Positions 15,016-23,375 of a DNA stretch of 64,000 bases are shown piece by piece. A program made the position numbers and the translations under genes. The notes below the pieces were generated by a model. It was not told the origin of the DNA. It saw only the letters and a program-made list of their open reading frames with translations, and did no database searches. This DNA is from Halobacillus andaensis (lineage in GTDB: Bacteria; Bacillota; Bacilli; Bacillales; Halobacillaceae), in the NCBI RefSeq assembly GCF_014636475.1, contig NZ_BMEL01000001.1, forward strand, positions 1,054,001 to 1,118,000. Reading direction: 5' to 3'. Position 1 is the first letter of the stretch. Every line of letters begins with the position of its first letter.

Positions 15016-17079
15016 TTAATCATGATAGTCGCTTCTAAATAATAATTCTTTTGGTACTTCCGTTCCTCTTGTGCCGCGTAAATCTGCTTCCTTCATCTCC
15101 GTTGGATAGAAGACGATTAAACTACCTTTGTTCATATCTGCAAGTTTTTTTGGAAGTAATTCTAGTTCAGGGTGCCAAGCAACCGTTCCGCGACGCGCAC
15201 TGACAAGAATCACGAGATCATTGGATTTAATACCCGTTAAATCCTCTTCATATAACGATTCCCAGCTCTCCGAAGAGTAAAAGTCAATCGGTACATTAGG
15301 ACGGATGCGCTTGGACACGGCTTCATACGTGTCGAGATTATCACGTACCACATAGCTTTTCAGCGAAGCATTAAGCTGAGCGGCAATGTCTTTAATAATC
15401 GAAATGGAATCTTCAAAGCCAGGCTTAAATGCAACATTGTTAGGGATGATTACAATAATGCGTTCCGTCGTATTCAGCGGATGACGAATCCTCGTAATCA
15501 ATGAGCGCTGATACGTATGCTCTAAGAAATTATCGATAATGCCGCCAAATATTTTTTGGCTGCCTACTCGCTGACCATTCCAACCGGCAATGATCGTCGT
15601 GATTCGCTCTTCAGCCACTGCACGTTCAATTCCACGTCCGATGTTTCGGTCGACTCGTGTTAAAAGCTTCACGGGTACGTCCGCTCCAGAAGCATAGATC
15701 ACCGAGTGACCGAGCATTCTTTCAGCCTGTGCCACTTCTGTACTTGCTTTCTTTAAGTCTTTTTGCACGACGCTGAGCGGATAAAGCGGTTCTCCAGTTC
15801 CTTTTGCTTTTTTAATGACAAACCCTAAGTCCATAAGTGACTCCATCGTTCCTGGGTTAGCCAGCGGAATTAAAATTCGCTCCGGCATACTTTCCATTTG
15901 CGGCGTCTGTTCTTGAGAAGTAGAAAGCTTGCGCGCATATTTTTCTGAAAAGTAAGGTCCTAAAATACAAGTCATTAAAATCATCACGATGACTGCGTTG
16001 ACCGTTTGCTGATTGAGCAAACCAATCTCATACCCTACAAGCGTCGATGCTAAAGTGGCAGCAGCCTGAGAAATGGACAAACCAAAGATGATTTTTCTTT
16101 CCTGCACAGAATACGCGTAAATCTTACTCGTAATAAAACCAGCAGCAGCCTTACCAAACACAACAGCAAATGCAATCAATGCCGTAACCAGCCACGCTTC
16201 TGGATTAGAAATTAAAACACTTAAGTCCATTAACATCCCAACAGATAATAAGAAGAAAGGAATGAATAGAGCATTAGCTGTAAAACGAATGCGATTCATT
16301 AATGGACCATGGTCATAGATGTAACGGTTTAATGCTAAACCAGCCAGGAAAGCACCGATGATCGGCTGCAGACCGGCAAATAGAGCGATACTGCCTGCAA
16401 CGAATAAGATCGCCATCACAAAATTAAATTCGGTAGCACCGTCATTATTGGAGTTTCGGAAAAACCATCGGGACACATATGGGGTCACGATGAAGATTCC
16501 GCCAGCAAAGAGGGCAGTAGCAATGATGAGCTGGGCCCAGAAAGTAACGGAAAGCTCGCCTTCAGCCGCCCCTGTAACAACAGCGAGCACGAGCATCGCT
16601 AACGTGTCGGTTAATAGCGTTCCCCCTATCGCTGTTGTCACGGCTTTATTTTTCGTCACTCCAAGACGGCTGACAATAGGATAACCCAGCAGCGTATGGG
16701 AGCCGACAATGGACCCTAGTAAAATAGACGCTGGAATACTAAAGCCTAAATAAACGCCTACAAGCGTTCCTAGAGTGAGAGGGATCGAGAAGGATAATAA
16801 TCCGAATACGATACTTCGGTTACGGTATTTTTTAAAACCGTCAATATCCAGTTCAAGACCCGCTATAAAAATAATAAATAATAATCCTACGGTTCCTAGC
16901 AGTTCGATGGTCGAATCTCTCGCTAACCAATTCAATCCGTTAGGACCAATGATAATACCGGCTACAATCGGCCCGATGATAGCAGGAATTCTTAGTTTTC
17001 CCATTAAGATAGGAAAAAATAGAAAGATTAATACAGCTAAACCAAAGATAATGACTGGTTCCTGTAATGGAATGTTCAT
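15016..17079 (-). CDS. CPA2-type Na+(K+)/H+ antiporter with C-terminal UspA-like region
   Basis: A 687-residue membrane protein. Residues 1-385 hold about 12 hydrophobic helices of the Na_H_Exchanger fold ('IPAIIGPIVAGIIIGPNGL', 'FIAGLELDIDGFK', 'GGTLLTDTLAMLVLAVV'), including the double-polar ion-binding helix. Residues 400-687 form two cytosolic modules resembling universal stress protein domains ('ERILIPLANPGTMESLMDL', 'IIAGWNGQR', 'IIVIIPNNVAFKPGFED'), which may sense nucleotides. Monovalent cation/proton exchange fits salt and pH adaptation. No RBS gap or neighbour suggests an operon; a strong terminator follows. Confidence 0.9.
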   Translation of the reverse strand: MNIPLQEPVIIFGLAVLIFLFFPILMGKLRIPAIIGPIVAGIIIGPNGLNWLARDSTIELLGTVGLLFIIFIAGLELDIDGFKKYRNRSIVFGLLSFSIPLTLGTLVGVYLGFSIPASILLGSIVGSHTLLGYPIVSRLGVTKNKAVTTAIGGTLLTDTLAMLVLAVVTGAAEGELSVTFWAQLIIATALFAGGIFIVTPYVSRWFFRNSNNDGATEFNFVMAILFVAGSIALFAGLQPIIGAFLAGLALNRYIYDHGPLMNRIRFTANALFIPFFLLSVGMLMDLSVLISNPEAWLVTALIAFAVVFGKAAAGFITSKIYAYSVQERKIIFGLSISQAAATLASTLVGYEIGLLNQQTVNAVIVMILMTCILGPYFSEKYARKLSTSQEQTPQMESMPERILIPLANPGTMESLMDLGFVIKKAKGTGEPLYPLSVVQKDLKKASTEVAQAERMLGHSVIYASGADVPVKLLTRVDRNIGRGIERAVAEERITTIIAGWNGQRVGSQKIFGGIIDNFLEHTYQRSLITRIRHPLNTTERIIVIIPNNVAFKPGFEDSISIIKDIAAQLNASLKSYVVRDNLDTYEAVSKRIRPNVPIDFYSSESWESLYEEDLTGIKSNDLVILVSARRGTVAWHPELELLPKKLADMNKGSLIVFYPTEMKEADLRGTRGTEVPKELLFRSDYHD

Positions 17080-17359
17080 CGTTTAACCCTCACAATCTAC
17101 AAAGACCATCACTGACACTAAGAGTCAACTACATATCAACATATGGGTCGATTTCTATTATTTTTTGTGTCACTCCTGCTTCTTCCTCAAAAGTGTCACT
17201 ATATGAGTCAATAATATACTATACATCTTTCTCAAAAGACAATACATACACACACATTCACAAAATTTTAATGTTTCTCTGCCTAACGAATTTTATAAAA
17301 ACGAAGGTTGTAAACGGATTCTTTCCTATTTTATACTAGAGATATCAGGAGGGGTAATA
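17080..17359. other. Non-coding divergent promoter region
   Basis: 280 bp between the antiporter (minus) and a small membrane protein (plus). The sequences GTGTCACT and TATGRGTC each occur twice (17150-17215), possibly operator half-sites. No gene seen. Confidence 0.4.
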
Positions 17360-17554
17360 ATGGCGATACGCTTAACCACATTCTACATGATTGGAATTGT
17401 TCTTTTTACTTTAATCACTCTATTTTTACCGCATTTATTAAGCTACTTCTGGGTGGCGTTAAGTGTACTACTTATCATAGGTTTTGGTTACCTTAGTTTT
17501 CATTATTTACGAAAAATATTCGGAATGATGGCTCAACAAAAGAAAAACCATTAA
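17360..17554 (+). CDS. Small two-helix membrane protein, 64 aa
   Basis: The ATG at 17360 follows AGGAGGGG. Two hydrophobic segments (about residues 7-30 and 31-52) with a basic tail (LRKIFGMMAQQKKNH). Function unknown. It shares a bidirectional terminator with the SDR on the opposite strand. Confidence 0.65.
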   Translation: MAIRLTTFYMIGIVLFTLITLFLPHLLSYFWVALSVLLIIGFGYLSFHYLRKIFGMMAQQKKNH

Positions 17555-17592
17555 AAAAGGTCTCCATCGTCTGTATGACGGGAGACCTTTTT
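17555..17592. terminator. Bidirectional terminator
   Basis: AAAAAAGGTCTCC and GGGAGACCTTTTT form an 8-bp stem with A/T tails, between the stops of the plus-strand peptide and the minus-strand SDR. Confidence 0.85.
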
Positions 17593-17599
17593 CTTCGTA

Positions 17600-18391
17600 T
17601 TACAATGCTTTCACGAGCCCTCCATCTACTACGAGCGCCTGCCCCGTTACGTACGTATTGCCCCCAGAGGCTAAGAACACGACGGTCCTGGCAAACTCAT
17701 CGGGCTCTCCATAACGCTTTATGGGTATCGATTGAGCAGCCTGCTCTTTTACCTCATCTACAGAAACACCCAGTGATTCTGCCTTCTTTTGATCAAGACT
17801 TTCTACACGGTCCGTTGCAATTCTTCCCGGCCCCACGGTGTTAATCAATATATTATCGGGCGCTAATTCTTGAGATAAACTTTTCGATAATCCTACAATT
17901 CCTGCTCGAAATGTATTTGAAAGAATTAGATGATCAAGGGACTGCTTAATGGAAGAAGAAGCAATGTTAATAATATGGCCGCTTTGCTGCTTTTTCATAG
18001 ATGGAAGCACTTCCCGAATAGTCCTTGTAAAGCTAAGAAGATTAAGCTCAAAGGCCTGCTGCCAATCTTCATCTGAAAAATCATCAAACGTCCCAGCTGG
18101 AGGTCCTCCAGCATTATTGATAAGTACATCGACAGTCCCGTTCCAGTTAACCGCTTTTTGCACCAGTTTCTTAATGTGATCAGGATTCGTCACATCACAA
18201 ACTTCATAGGCGACGTTCTCGTTCCCAGATTGTTCAATAATATCGTTTTTGGAACGTTCTAATTCCTTTTCGTTACGACTTGAAATAAGTACGCTGGCCC
18301 CTTCCTTAGCAAATTCCAGAGCTGTTGCCTTACCCAGTCCTTTACTTGCTGCCGTTACGACTACAGACTTACCTTGTAACTGTAAATCCAT
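17600..18391 (-). CDS. SDR-fold oxidoreductase lacking the catalytic tyrosine
   Basis: The ATG at 18391 (MDLQLQGKSVVVTAASKGLG) has GGAGAGGG upstream; the longer frame from 18496 runs through the preceding terminator. The 263-residue SDR has the glycine motif TAASKGLG (about 13-20) and NNAGG, but where YxxxK should follow 'IINIASSSIKQ' it reads 'HLILSNTFRAGIVGL'. This is characteristic of a BKR-like SDR subgroup without the active-site Tyr, so its chemistry may differ or it may be non-catalytic. It is downstream of the hpa operon but separated by a terminator. Confidence 0.85.
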   Translation of the reverse strand: MDLQLQGKSVVVTAASKGLGKATALEFAKEGASVLISSRNEKELERSKNDIIEQSGNENVAYEVCDVTNPDHIKKLVQKAVNWNGTVDVLINNAGGPPAGTFDDFSDEDWQQAFELNLLSFTRTIREVLPSMKKQQSGHIINIASSSIKQSLDHLILSNTFRAGIVGLSKSLSQELAPDNILINTVGPGRIATDRVESLDQKKAESLGVSVDEVKEQAAQSIPIKRYGEPDEFARTVVFLASGGNTYVTGQALVVDGGLVKAL

Positions 18392-18430
18392 TTCATCCAC
18401 CCTCTCCTTTTTATGTAAGCTCAGTATATC

Positions 18431-18470
18431 AAAAAAGGAGCACGAGACGCGGCCCGGCGTCTTGTGCTCC
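18431..18470 (-). terminator. Terminator ending the hpaE-hpaB-hpaD-hpaC operon
   Basis: On the minus strand GGAGCACAAGACGC pairs with GCGTCTCGTGCTCC (14 positions, one mismatch), followed by six T, seven bases after the stop of the DapA-family gene. Confidence 0.95.
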
Positions 18471-18476
18471 TTCTGC

Positions 18477-19397
18477 TTATACGTATTGTAAAGCAATATC
18501 GTATTTATTCAATGTCGCACGAATCTCTTCTTGGAGTTCTCTAGATGGTACATCCATTGGCAGACGCAAATGAGGTTCAATTTTGCCCATCATGCCAAGG
18601 GCGGCTTTTACAGGGGCAGGATTGGTATCTTTGAAAAGAACGTCGTTTAGCTCCATCAACTCATAGTGGAGTTTCTGCGCACGTTCTATGTCACCGTCAA
18701 ACCAGGCATCGTGCATCTCAGCCACTTTACCAGGTAACACGTTTGCCGTAGCGCTGACTGAACCTGCACCGCCAATAGCTAGCATCGGATAGCATAGCAG
18801 CTCGATTCCTGAGAATAAAAGAAAGTCTCGGCCACAGCGTTGAAGGACGCGATTGACATGCTCAAAATCTTTGTTCGACTCTTTAACTCCAATGATATTA
18901 GGACAGTCTTTCGTCAGCTGAGCTAACGTATCGACGTGTAGATTTTGTGCTGTACGCCCAGGAATATTATAAATGATAATCGGAATCTCCACAGAGTCTG
19001 CTACCGTTTTGAAGTGCTTATAAAGAGCATGCTGATTAGGCTTGTTGTAATAAGGCACAATAACCATCGCAGCATCAGCCCCGATTTGCTCGGCTTTTTT
19101 CGTTAAGCGCATGGTTTCATCATGATTTGTCGATCCTGTACCTGGTACAAAAGGAACACGGCCGTTAATTGTTTTAAACGAATGTTCCATAACTTGCTCA
19201 CGCTCTTCTAGTGTTAAGGAGCTCGGCTCTCCTGACGTTCCCGTTACCGAGATTCCATGCGTGCCGTTCGCTAATTGAAATTCAATCAGTTCACTCATTT
19301 TTTCAAAATCAATCGCTCCGTCTGCTTTAAACGGTGTAATGACTGGGGTAATCGATCCTCTTAACCTTGATTTAATTTCACTATAATCAATTGCCAT
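18477..19397 (-). CDS. DapA-family lyase, probable aldolase or hydratase-aldolase of 4-HPA catabolism
   Basis: A 306-residue class I aldolase of the DHDPS/NAL family. Schiff-base Lys172 (IIGVKESN), Tyr143 and Arg148 (IYNIPGRTA), and the substrate-carboxylate motif GTSGEPSSL (53-61) are visible. The usual role would be dihydrodipicolinate synthase in lysine synthesis, but the position as last gene of the hpa operon and the absence of HpaI-type aldolase and HpaH hydratase suggest it cleaves the C7 intermediate to pyruvate and succinic semialdehyde. Family members such as NahE and PhdJ catalyse combined hydration and retro-aldol cleavage. Substrate is inference. Confidence 0.85.
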   Translation of the reverse strand: MAIDYSEIKSRLRGSITPVITPFKADGAIDFEKMSELIEFQLANGTHGISVTGTSGEPSSLTLEEREQVMEHSFKTINGRVPFVPGTGSTNHDETMRLTKKAEQIGADAAMVIVPYYNKPNQHALYKHFKTVADSVEIPIIIYNIPGRTAQNLHVDTLAQLTKDCPNIIGVKESNKDFEHVNRVLQRCGRDFLLFSGIELLCYPMLAIGGAGSVSATANVLPGKVAEMHDAWFDGDIERAQKLHYELMELNDVLFKDTNPAPVKAALGMMGKIEPHLRLPMDVPSRELQEEIRATLNKYDIALQYV

Positions 19398-19418
19398 TCT
19401 TTCATTCCTCCTTTGCTT

Positions 19419-20288
19419 TTATAAACGTACGTCAAGCATGTTTGCCTGTGCATGAAAGTCGTGCATCTCGAAATCGGCAATAAAATTGTTCCAGGCTACA
19501 ACCACTGGCTCATCGTGACCGAGTAATGATTCATGAAACAGACGTATCTTTAGTTGATCATTCGCAGCTTGCGAGCTGATTTCACAAACTCCTTTTGCCC
19601 GAAAGCCTTGATAAGAAACAGTGACTTCATAAGATCCGGAACACGGTAAAAAATAAGCCGGATCAATCTTCACTTCGATTGTTTTCCCATATCCGTTCAT
19701 CTGTCCCACCATCTCGTACTCTTTCCCTAAGTAATCGTTCACCTTCTCTACTCTTCCAGTGGATATTAATTCACGCAGCAACGTAGACCCGACTTTTTGT
19801 TCATGTTTCTCGAGTTTAGAAACCGTCGTCACGGCAAAACGGCCGCGGCTGTCTAAAGTGAGCTGCTCCATTGTGCCTTTTCCTTTAAATCCGTATTTAT
19901 AGTCGAACCCAGCCACAGCATGCTGCACGTTTAACCCACATAAATAGGCATCCGTGAACTGATCGTGCGGAATTTTTGCCACTTGTTCATTAAATTCTAC
20001 GACATACATAAGATCGACACCGAGCTGCTCAAAGATCTCTGCTTTTACAGGTAACGGTGTTAAATAATGCGTAACTTTAGGACCTTTTGGAATCACTGAC
20101 GAAGGGTGTGGAAAAAAGGTCATCACCGCCAACTTCAGCTTTTTCCGATCTGCGATGGCTTTTGCCCTTTTAATGATTTCCTGATGCCCTAGATGGACGC
20201 CATCAAAAAATCCCAGCGCCATGACACACGGCTCACTCGCCCCTTGTATTTCCGACCGTATCGGAAAATCAATGTGAATCTGCTCCAT
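19419..20288 (-). CDS. FAD-synthetase-like protein (RibF adenylyltransferase domain, degenerate kinase part)
   Basis: A 289-residue relative of bifunctional RibF. The FMN adenylyltransferase domain is intact: GFFDGVHLGH at 26-35, the MTFFPHPSSV motif near 56-65 and the 'GSTLLRELISTGRVEKVNDYLG' end motif near 167-188. The following region (about 190-280) lacks the riboflavin-kinase signature GRxxGFPTAN and reads as a divergent beta domain. It therefore probably makes FAD from FMN but not FMN from riboflavin. Being inside the hpa operon, it may supply FAD to the HpaB/HpaC monooxygenase. A second housekeeping ribF presumably exists elsewhere. Confidence 0.8.
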   Translation of the reverse strand: MEQIHIDFPIRSEIQGASEPCVMALGFFDGVHLGHQEIIKRAKAIADRKKLKLAVMTFFPHPSSVIPKGPKVTHYLTPLPVKAEIFEQLGVDLMYVVEFNEQVAKIPHDQFTDAYLCGLNVQHAVAGFDYKYGFKGKGTMEQLTLDSRGRFAVTTVSKLEKHEQKVGSTLLRELISTGRVEKVNDYLGKEYEMVGQMNGYGKTIEVKIDPAYFLPCSGSYEVTVSYQGFRAKGVCEISSQAANDQLKIRLFHESLLGHDEPVVVAWNNFIADFEMHDFHAQANMLDVRL

Positions 20289-20306
20289 TCTCCCACCCCT
20301 CCTTGT

Positions 20307-20768
20307 TTATGAAGTCACTTGATTGTTGTATTTACCTTCAAAGAAGGTAAGCGGTTCGCCATCTTGCACACTTAAGTTAATGACTTCGCCAATATATAAC
20401 ATGTGATCCCCCGCTTCATGAGAATCATAGACGTTGCACGCCAAGCTCACGAGCGAATTTTCGATGACTGGCATTCCTTCGAACGTATCAAAAGCTACCT
20501 CTCGATCTTTTAATTGACCTGCAAAAATCATCGACATCTCCTGTTGAGAATCCGATAAAATATTAACGGTAAACTTTTGGGCTTCTTGAATCGTTTGATT
20601 CATTTTGGCGTTTTTTCCGACGGATATAAGGATAAGCTTAGGATCGAGTGAAACAGACATAAACGCGTTAGCCGTCATGCCATGCACGTCACCGTTAGCT
20701 TCCGAAGCAATGACGGTGACCCCTGTGGCAAACTTTCCCATAGCTGTTCGGAACATACGATCATCCAT
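20307..20768 (-). CDS. hpaC: Flavin reductase component of 4-HPA 3-monooxygenase
   Basis: A 153-residue flavin reductase-like protein. 'FRTAMGKFATGVTVIASE' at 6-23, 'GMTANAFMSVSLDPKLILISVGK' at 30-52 and 'HMLYIGEVINL' are signatures of the HpaC/short-chain flavin reductase family, which reduces FAD or FMN with NAD(P)H and passes it to the oxygenase. With HpaB it would hydroxylate 4-HPA to homoprotocatechuate. It lies 136 bp after hpaD and 18 bp before the FAD-synthetase-like gene. Confidence 0.9.
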   Translation of the reverse strand: MDDRMFRTAMGKFATGVTVIASEANGDVHGMTANAFMSVSLDPKLILISVGKNAKMNQTIQEAQKFTVNILSDSQQEMSMIFAGQLKDREVAFDTFEGMPVIENSLVSLACNVYDSHEAGDHMLYIGEVINLSVQDGEPLTFFEGKYNNQVTS

Positions 20769-20904
20769 TATTGATCACCTCATTTATTGATTTGACTCAA
20801 GAATGAGCCTGTTGGTTGAACATGAACTTACACTCCAGGGAGGTAGGTACATCCCCCTCCTGCCAACGCGATACCATGCCTGCTGCATCAGAAAGGAGAA
20901 TTCT

Positions 20905-21894
20905 TTAGATCACGAAGGTTGGTTTACGCTTCTTCAACTTCGCTGCTTTCAATTCCACTTTCTCTTCATTATGGACATGTAATACTTCTGTCGCTTCCTC
21001 AAACCAGCAGTCAGGCGCTTCATGACCCCAGAAAGTCTGACGCATCGGATCATCTAAGTCCCAGCGGATCGGTTTGAAATCCGGGTCACTCGTTAAATAA
21101 TCGCCATTGTACAATTCAATACGGTGGCCGTCAGGATCCCTTAAATACAAGAAGAAAGCATTCGATAAACCGTGACGACCTGGCCCGCGCTCAATGTTCG
21201 GACCATAGCCTAAAGAGGCAAGCACATCGCAGCCATCAATTAAACTCATCGGATCCTTCAGCCAAAACCCTACGTGATGAAGCCGGGGTCCTTCCCCGTT
21301 CATAAAAGCAACGTCGTGTACACTTGGCTTACGATGCAGCCAGGAAGCCCACACTTTATCCTCTTCGCCAGCGGTATACTCCGAGCAGGCAAATCCGAGT
21401 TCCTTCATATAATAATTCTGGGCCGCTTCCACATCAGGAACCATACAATTGAAATGGTCGATGCGCTGTACTTTCGCACCTTTATACAGGTCATATTGCT
21501 GCAGTTTGCGGTCCACAGTATCCATGGTGGCATAGAATTCAACAGGCAGCCCGGACACGTCTTGATAACGGAAAGCACGGCCAAGCGCTTTTTGCTGATC
21601 GATCCACTTTACTTCATAGCCATCCTGCTCAAGCTTAGCTGCCAAGTGATCCAGGTCCGCTTCTGAGCGTACTTTATAGCTGATGACTTCCAGTGCTGGC
21701 TCAGCTTTTTTCTTCAACAGCAAACTATGATGGTTATGCTCTTCTAAGCCTCTAAGAAAAATCTGCTCCTTATCTGACTCTGTTTCTATAAAACCAAGGG
21801 CATCGTAGAACTTGCGGGATTTTTCCAGGTCCTTCACGTGTAAAACGGCGCGACCTGAACGAATAATATCAAAGCTCACATTCTCACTCCTCAC
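20905..21894 (-). CDS. hpaD: Homoprotocatechuate 2,3-dioxygenase (extradiol, VOC type)
   Basis: A 329-residue two-module VOC protein of the Bacillus/Brevibacterium type. The N-terminal module (about 12-122) is structural; the C-terminal module (about 143-265) holds the metal ligands: His147 (RIDHFNC), His206 or 207 (RLHHVGF) and Glu260 (HRIELYNGDY). It ring-opens 3,4-dihydroxyphenylacetate at the meta position using Fe(II) or Mn(II), giving 5-carboxymethyl-2-hydroxymuconate semialdehyde. Its ATG overlaps the hpaB stop (ATGA), indicating translational coupling. Confidence 0.95.
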   Translation of the reverse strand: MRSENVSFDIIRSGRAVLHVKDLEKSRKFYDALGFIETESDKEQIFLRGLEEHNHHSLLLKKKAEPALEVISYKVRSEADLDHLAAKLEQDGYEVKWIDQQKALGRAFRYQDVSGLPVEFYATMDTVDRKLQQYDLYKGAKVQRIDHFNCMVPDVEAAQNYYMKELGFACSEYTAGEEDKVWASWLHRKPSVHDVAFMNGEGPRLHHVGFWLKDPMSLIDGCDVLASLGYGPNIERGPGRHGLSNAFFLYLRDPDGHRIELYNGDYLTSDPDFKPIRWDLDDPMRQTFWGHEAPDCWFEEATEVLHVHNEEKVELKAAKLKKRKPTFVI

Positions 21895-23360
21895 ACATTA
21901 GTCGGTTTTGAAGACTTCACATTATTTAAAAAATCCTGTACGTATGCTTTATACGGCTCTTTATCAAACTGTTCAAAATAAGTCATGCCCATTTTTACCG
22001 GATCTCCGAAAAAATAATATTCATAATGAGTCTGACGACTGCCGAATGCACTCATTGTTACGTCCCATGCCAGACGGAAAAGCTTCACCCGGTCATAGCC
22101 TTCTAGATTTTTAGATTGCAGCGCGCGGTCAAGCAATGGTCCCATTTCCTCGTGGTGAAAATCCGCTTCAGAAGGAATCCCCATTAGCCCTGAAGCTCCT
22201 AGAATACGAAGGATTTCTGTGATACGCGGATACACTCTCGGGTACCAGTTACGCGCTGCATTTAATGCTTCAAAGTCAGGAGTCATCGTGCCCCATTTAT
22301 CTAATTTTGCGTTATGCTCCGCTTTATATAGATGAGACTTCATATTTTCCAAAATCAGCATCACTTCTGTGCCTTTATCCATAACGTGCTGAAACTTATC
22401 GATGCCGATGGAGTCCATGACGCTCAAAATAACACCGAGAACAAATTCCGTTTTTACGATATTTTTAGCGACGACTTGATGAGACATATGAACAACAGCA
22501 TTCGTTTCCAAAAACGTTCGGTTGCAAATCGATGAATTGCCGCATACAAACACTTTCTCCCACGGCACAAAGACATGATCAAAGTAGACGATCGCATCTC
22601 CTTCTTCAAAGCGGCTGCTTAACGGGTGATCCCATTCATGTTTTCCGTAGTCAAACGATTCACGGCTGAAAAATTTAAGTCCTGGCGTATTATTAGGGAC
22701 AACAAAGGCGAGTGAATACGGATCATCAAGCTCTCCCGCTTTTTTCACAGTAGAAGGGAAGACTAGAATTTCATCCGTAATGCCGCCTTGCGTTGCCAAT
22801 AAGCGGGCGCCATCCACTACGATACCGTCACTGCGCTTTTCTACTAAATGCAGGGCTACATTCGCATCCTTCTGCTCGTGCTGTGCTTTTTGACGGTTCA
22901 CTTGAGGATGGATCAACGTGTGCGTTAAACTAATGTCATTTTCACGCGCGTAGTCATAATAATTCTTTGCATTTTCTGCAAACATTGGATCATCTTCGGC
23001 GAATAAGTCATTCGCTACACCCATAGCCATTACTTCTGCGTTTAAGTAATCAGGAGAACGCCCCATCATCCCACCGGATAGACGAGCCCATTCTTGAATG
23101 GCTTCTCTTCTTTTAATCAGATCCTCTATCGTTTCCGGGCGGTAGAACGTCATCCCTACCTGGTCACCTGTCTGTGGAGATGTATACAGCATTTTATCTT
23201 GTTTTTCATACTGCGTATCGTAAAGTTTCGCCATCGATTGAATGACATTTTTAAAAGCCGGGTGCGTCGTTGGATCCTCCACTCGCTCCCCGCCAATGTA
23301 CACATTGTTTTTCGCTTTCTTTAATCGATCGATATATTGAGCTCCTGTTTTTGCAGGCAT
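21891..23360 (-). CDS. hpaB: 4-Hydroxyphenylacetate 3-monooxygenase, oxygenase component
   Basis: A 489-residue flavin-dependent hydroxylase of the acyl-CoA-dehydrogenase-like fold. Characteristic HpaB stretches include 'TGAQYIDRLKKAKNNVYIGG', 'DISLTHTLIHPQVNR' and 'GDAIVYFDHVFVPWEKVF', and the C-terminal 'TMSAFGSRQTHYEYYFFGDP'. It uses FADH2 from HpaC and O2 to convert 4-HPA to homoprotocatechuate. Length is normal for the Gram-positive type. It lies 15 bp after hpaE and overlaps hpaD by four bases. Confidence 0.96.
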   Translation of the reverse strand: MPAKTGAQYIDRLKKAKNNVYIGGERVEDPTTHPAFKNVIQSMAKLYDTQYEKQDKMLYTSPQTGDQVGMTFYRPETIEDLIKRREAIQEWARLSGGMMGRSPDYLNAEVMAMGVANDLFAEDDPMFAENAKNYYDYARENDISLTHTLIHPQVNRQKAQHEQKDANVALHLVEKRSDGIVVDGARLLATQGGITDEILVFPSTVKKAGELDDPYSLAFVVPNNTPGLKFFSRESFDYGKHEWDHPLSSRFEEGDAIVYFDHVFVPWEKVFVCGNSSICNRTFLETNAVVHMSHQVVAKNIVKTEFVLGVILSVMDSIGIDKFQHVMDKGTEVMLILENMKSHLYKAEHNAKLDKWGTMTPDFEALNAARNWYPRVYPRITEILRILGASGLMGIPSEADFHHEEMGPLLDRALQSKNLEGYDRVKLFRLAWDVTMSAFGSRQTHYEYYFFGDPVKMGMTYFEQFDKEPYKAYVQDFLNNVKSSKPTNV

Positions 23361-23375
23361 CGTAAATTCCTCCCT

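Noticed and set aside
16358-17086. Plus-strand frames within the CPA2 antiporter gene
   Set aside because: Antisense shadows of a long, clearly conserved transporter gene.
19138-19148. GTACCTGGTAC in the DapA-like gene as a regulatory repeat
   Set aside because: In this place it encodes the conserved PGTGS sequence, so it can be explained by codons alone.
21274-21666. 130-codon plus-strand frame antisense to hpaD
   Set aside because: hpaD contains the metal ligands and matches its family; the antisense frame has no homology signal or ribosome site.
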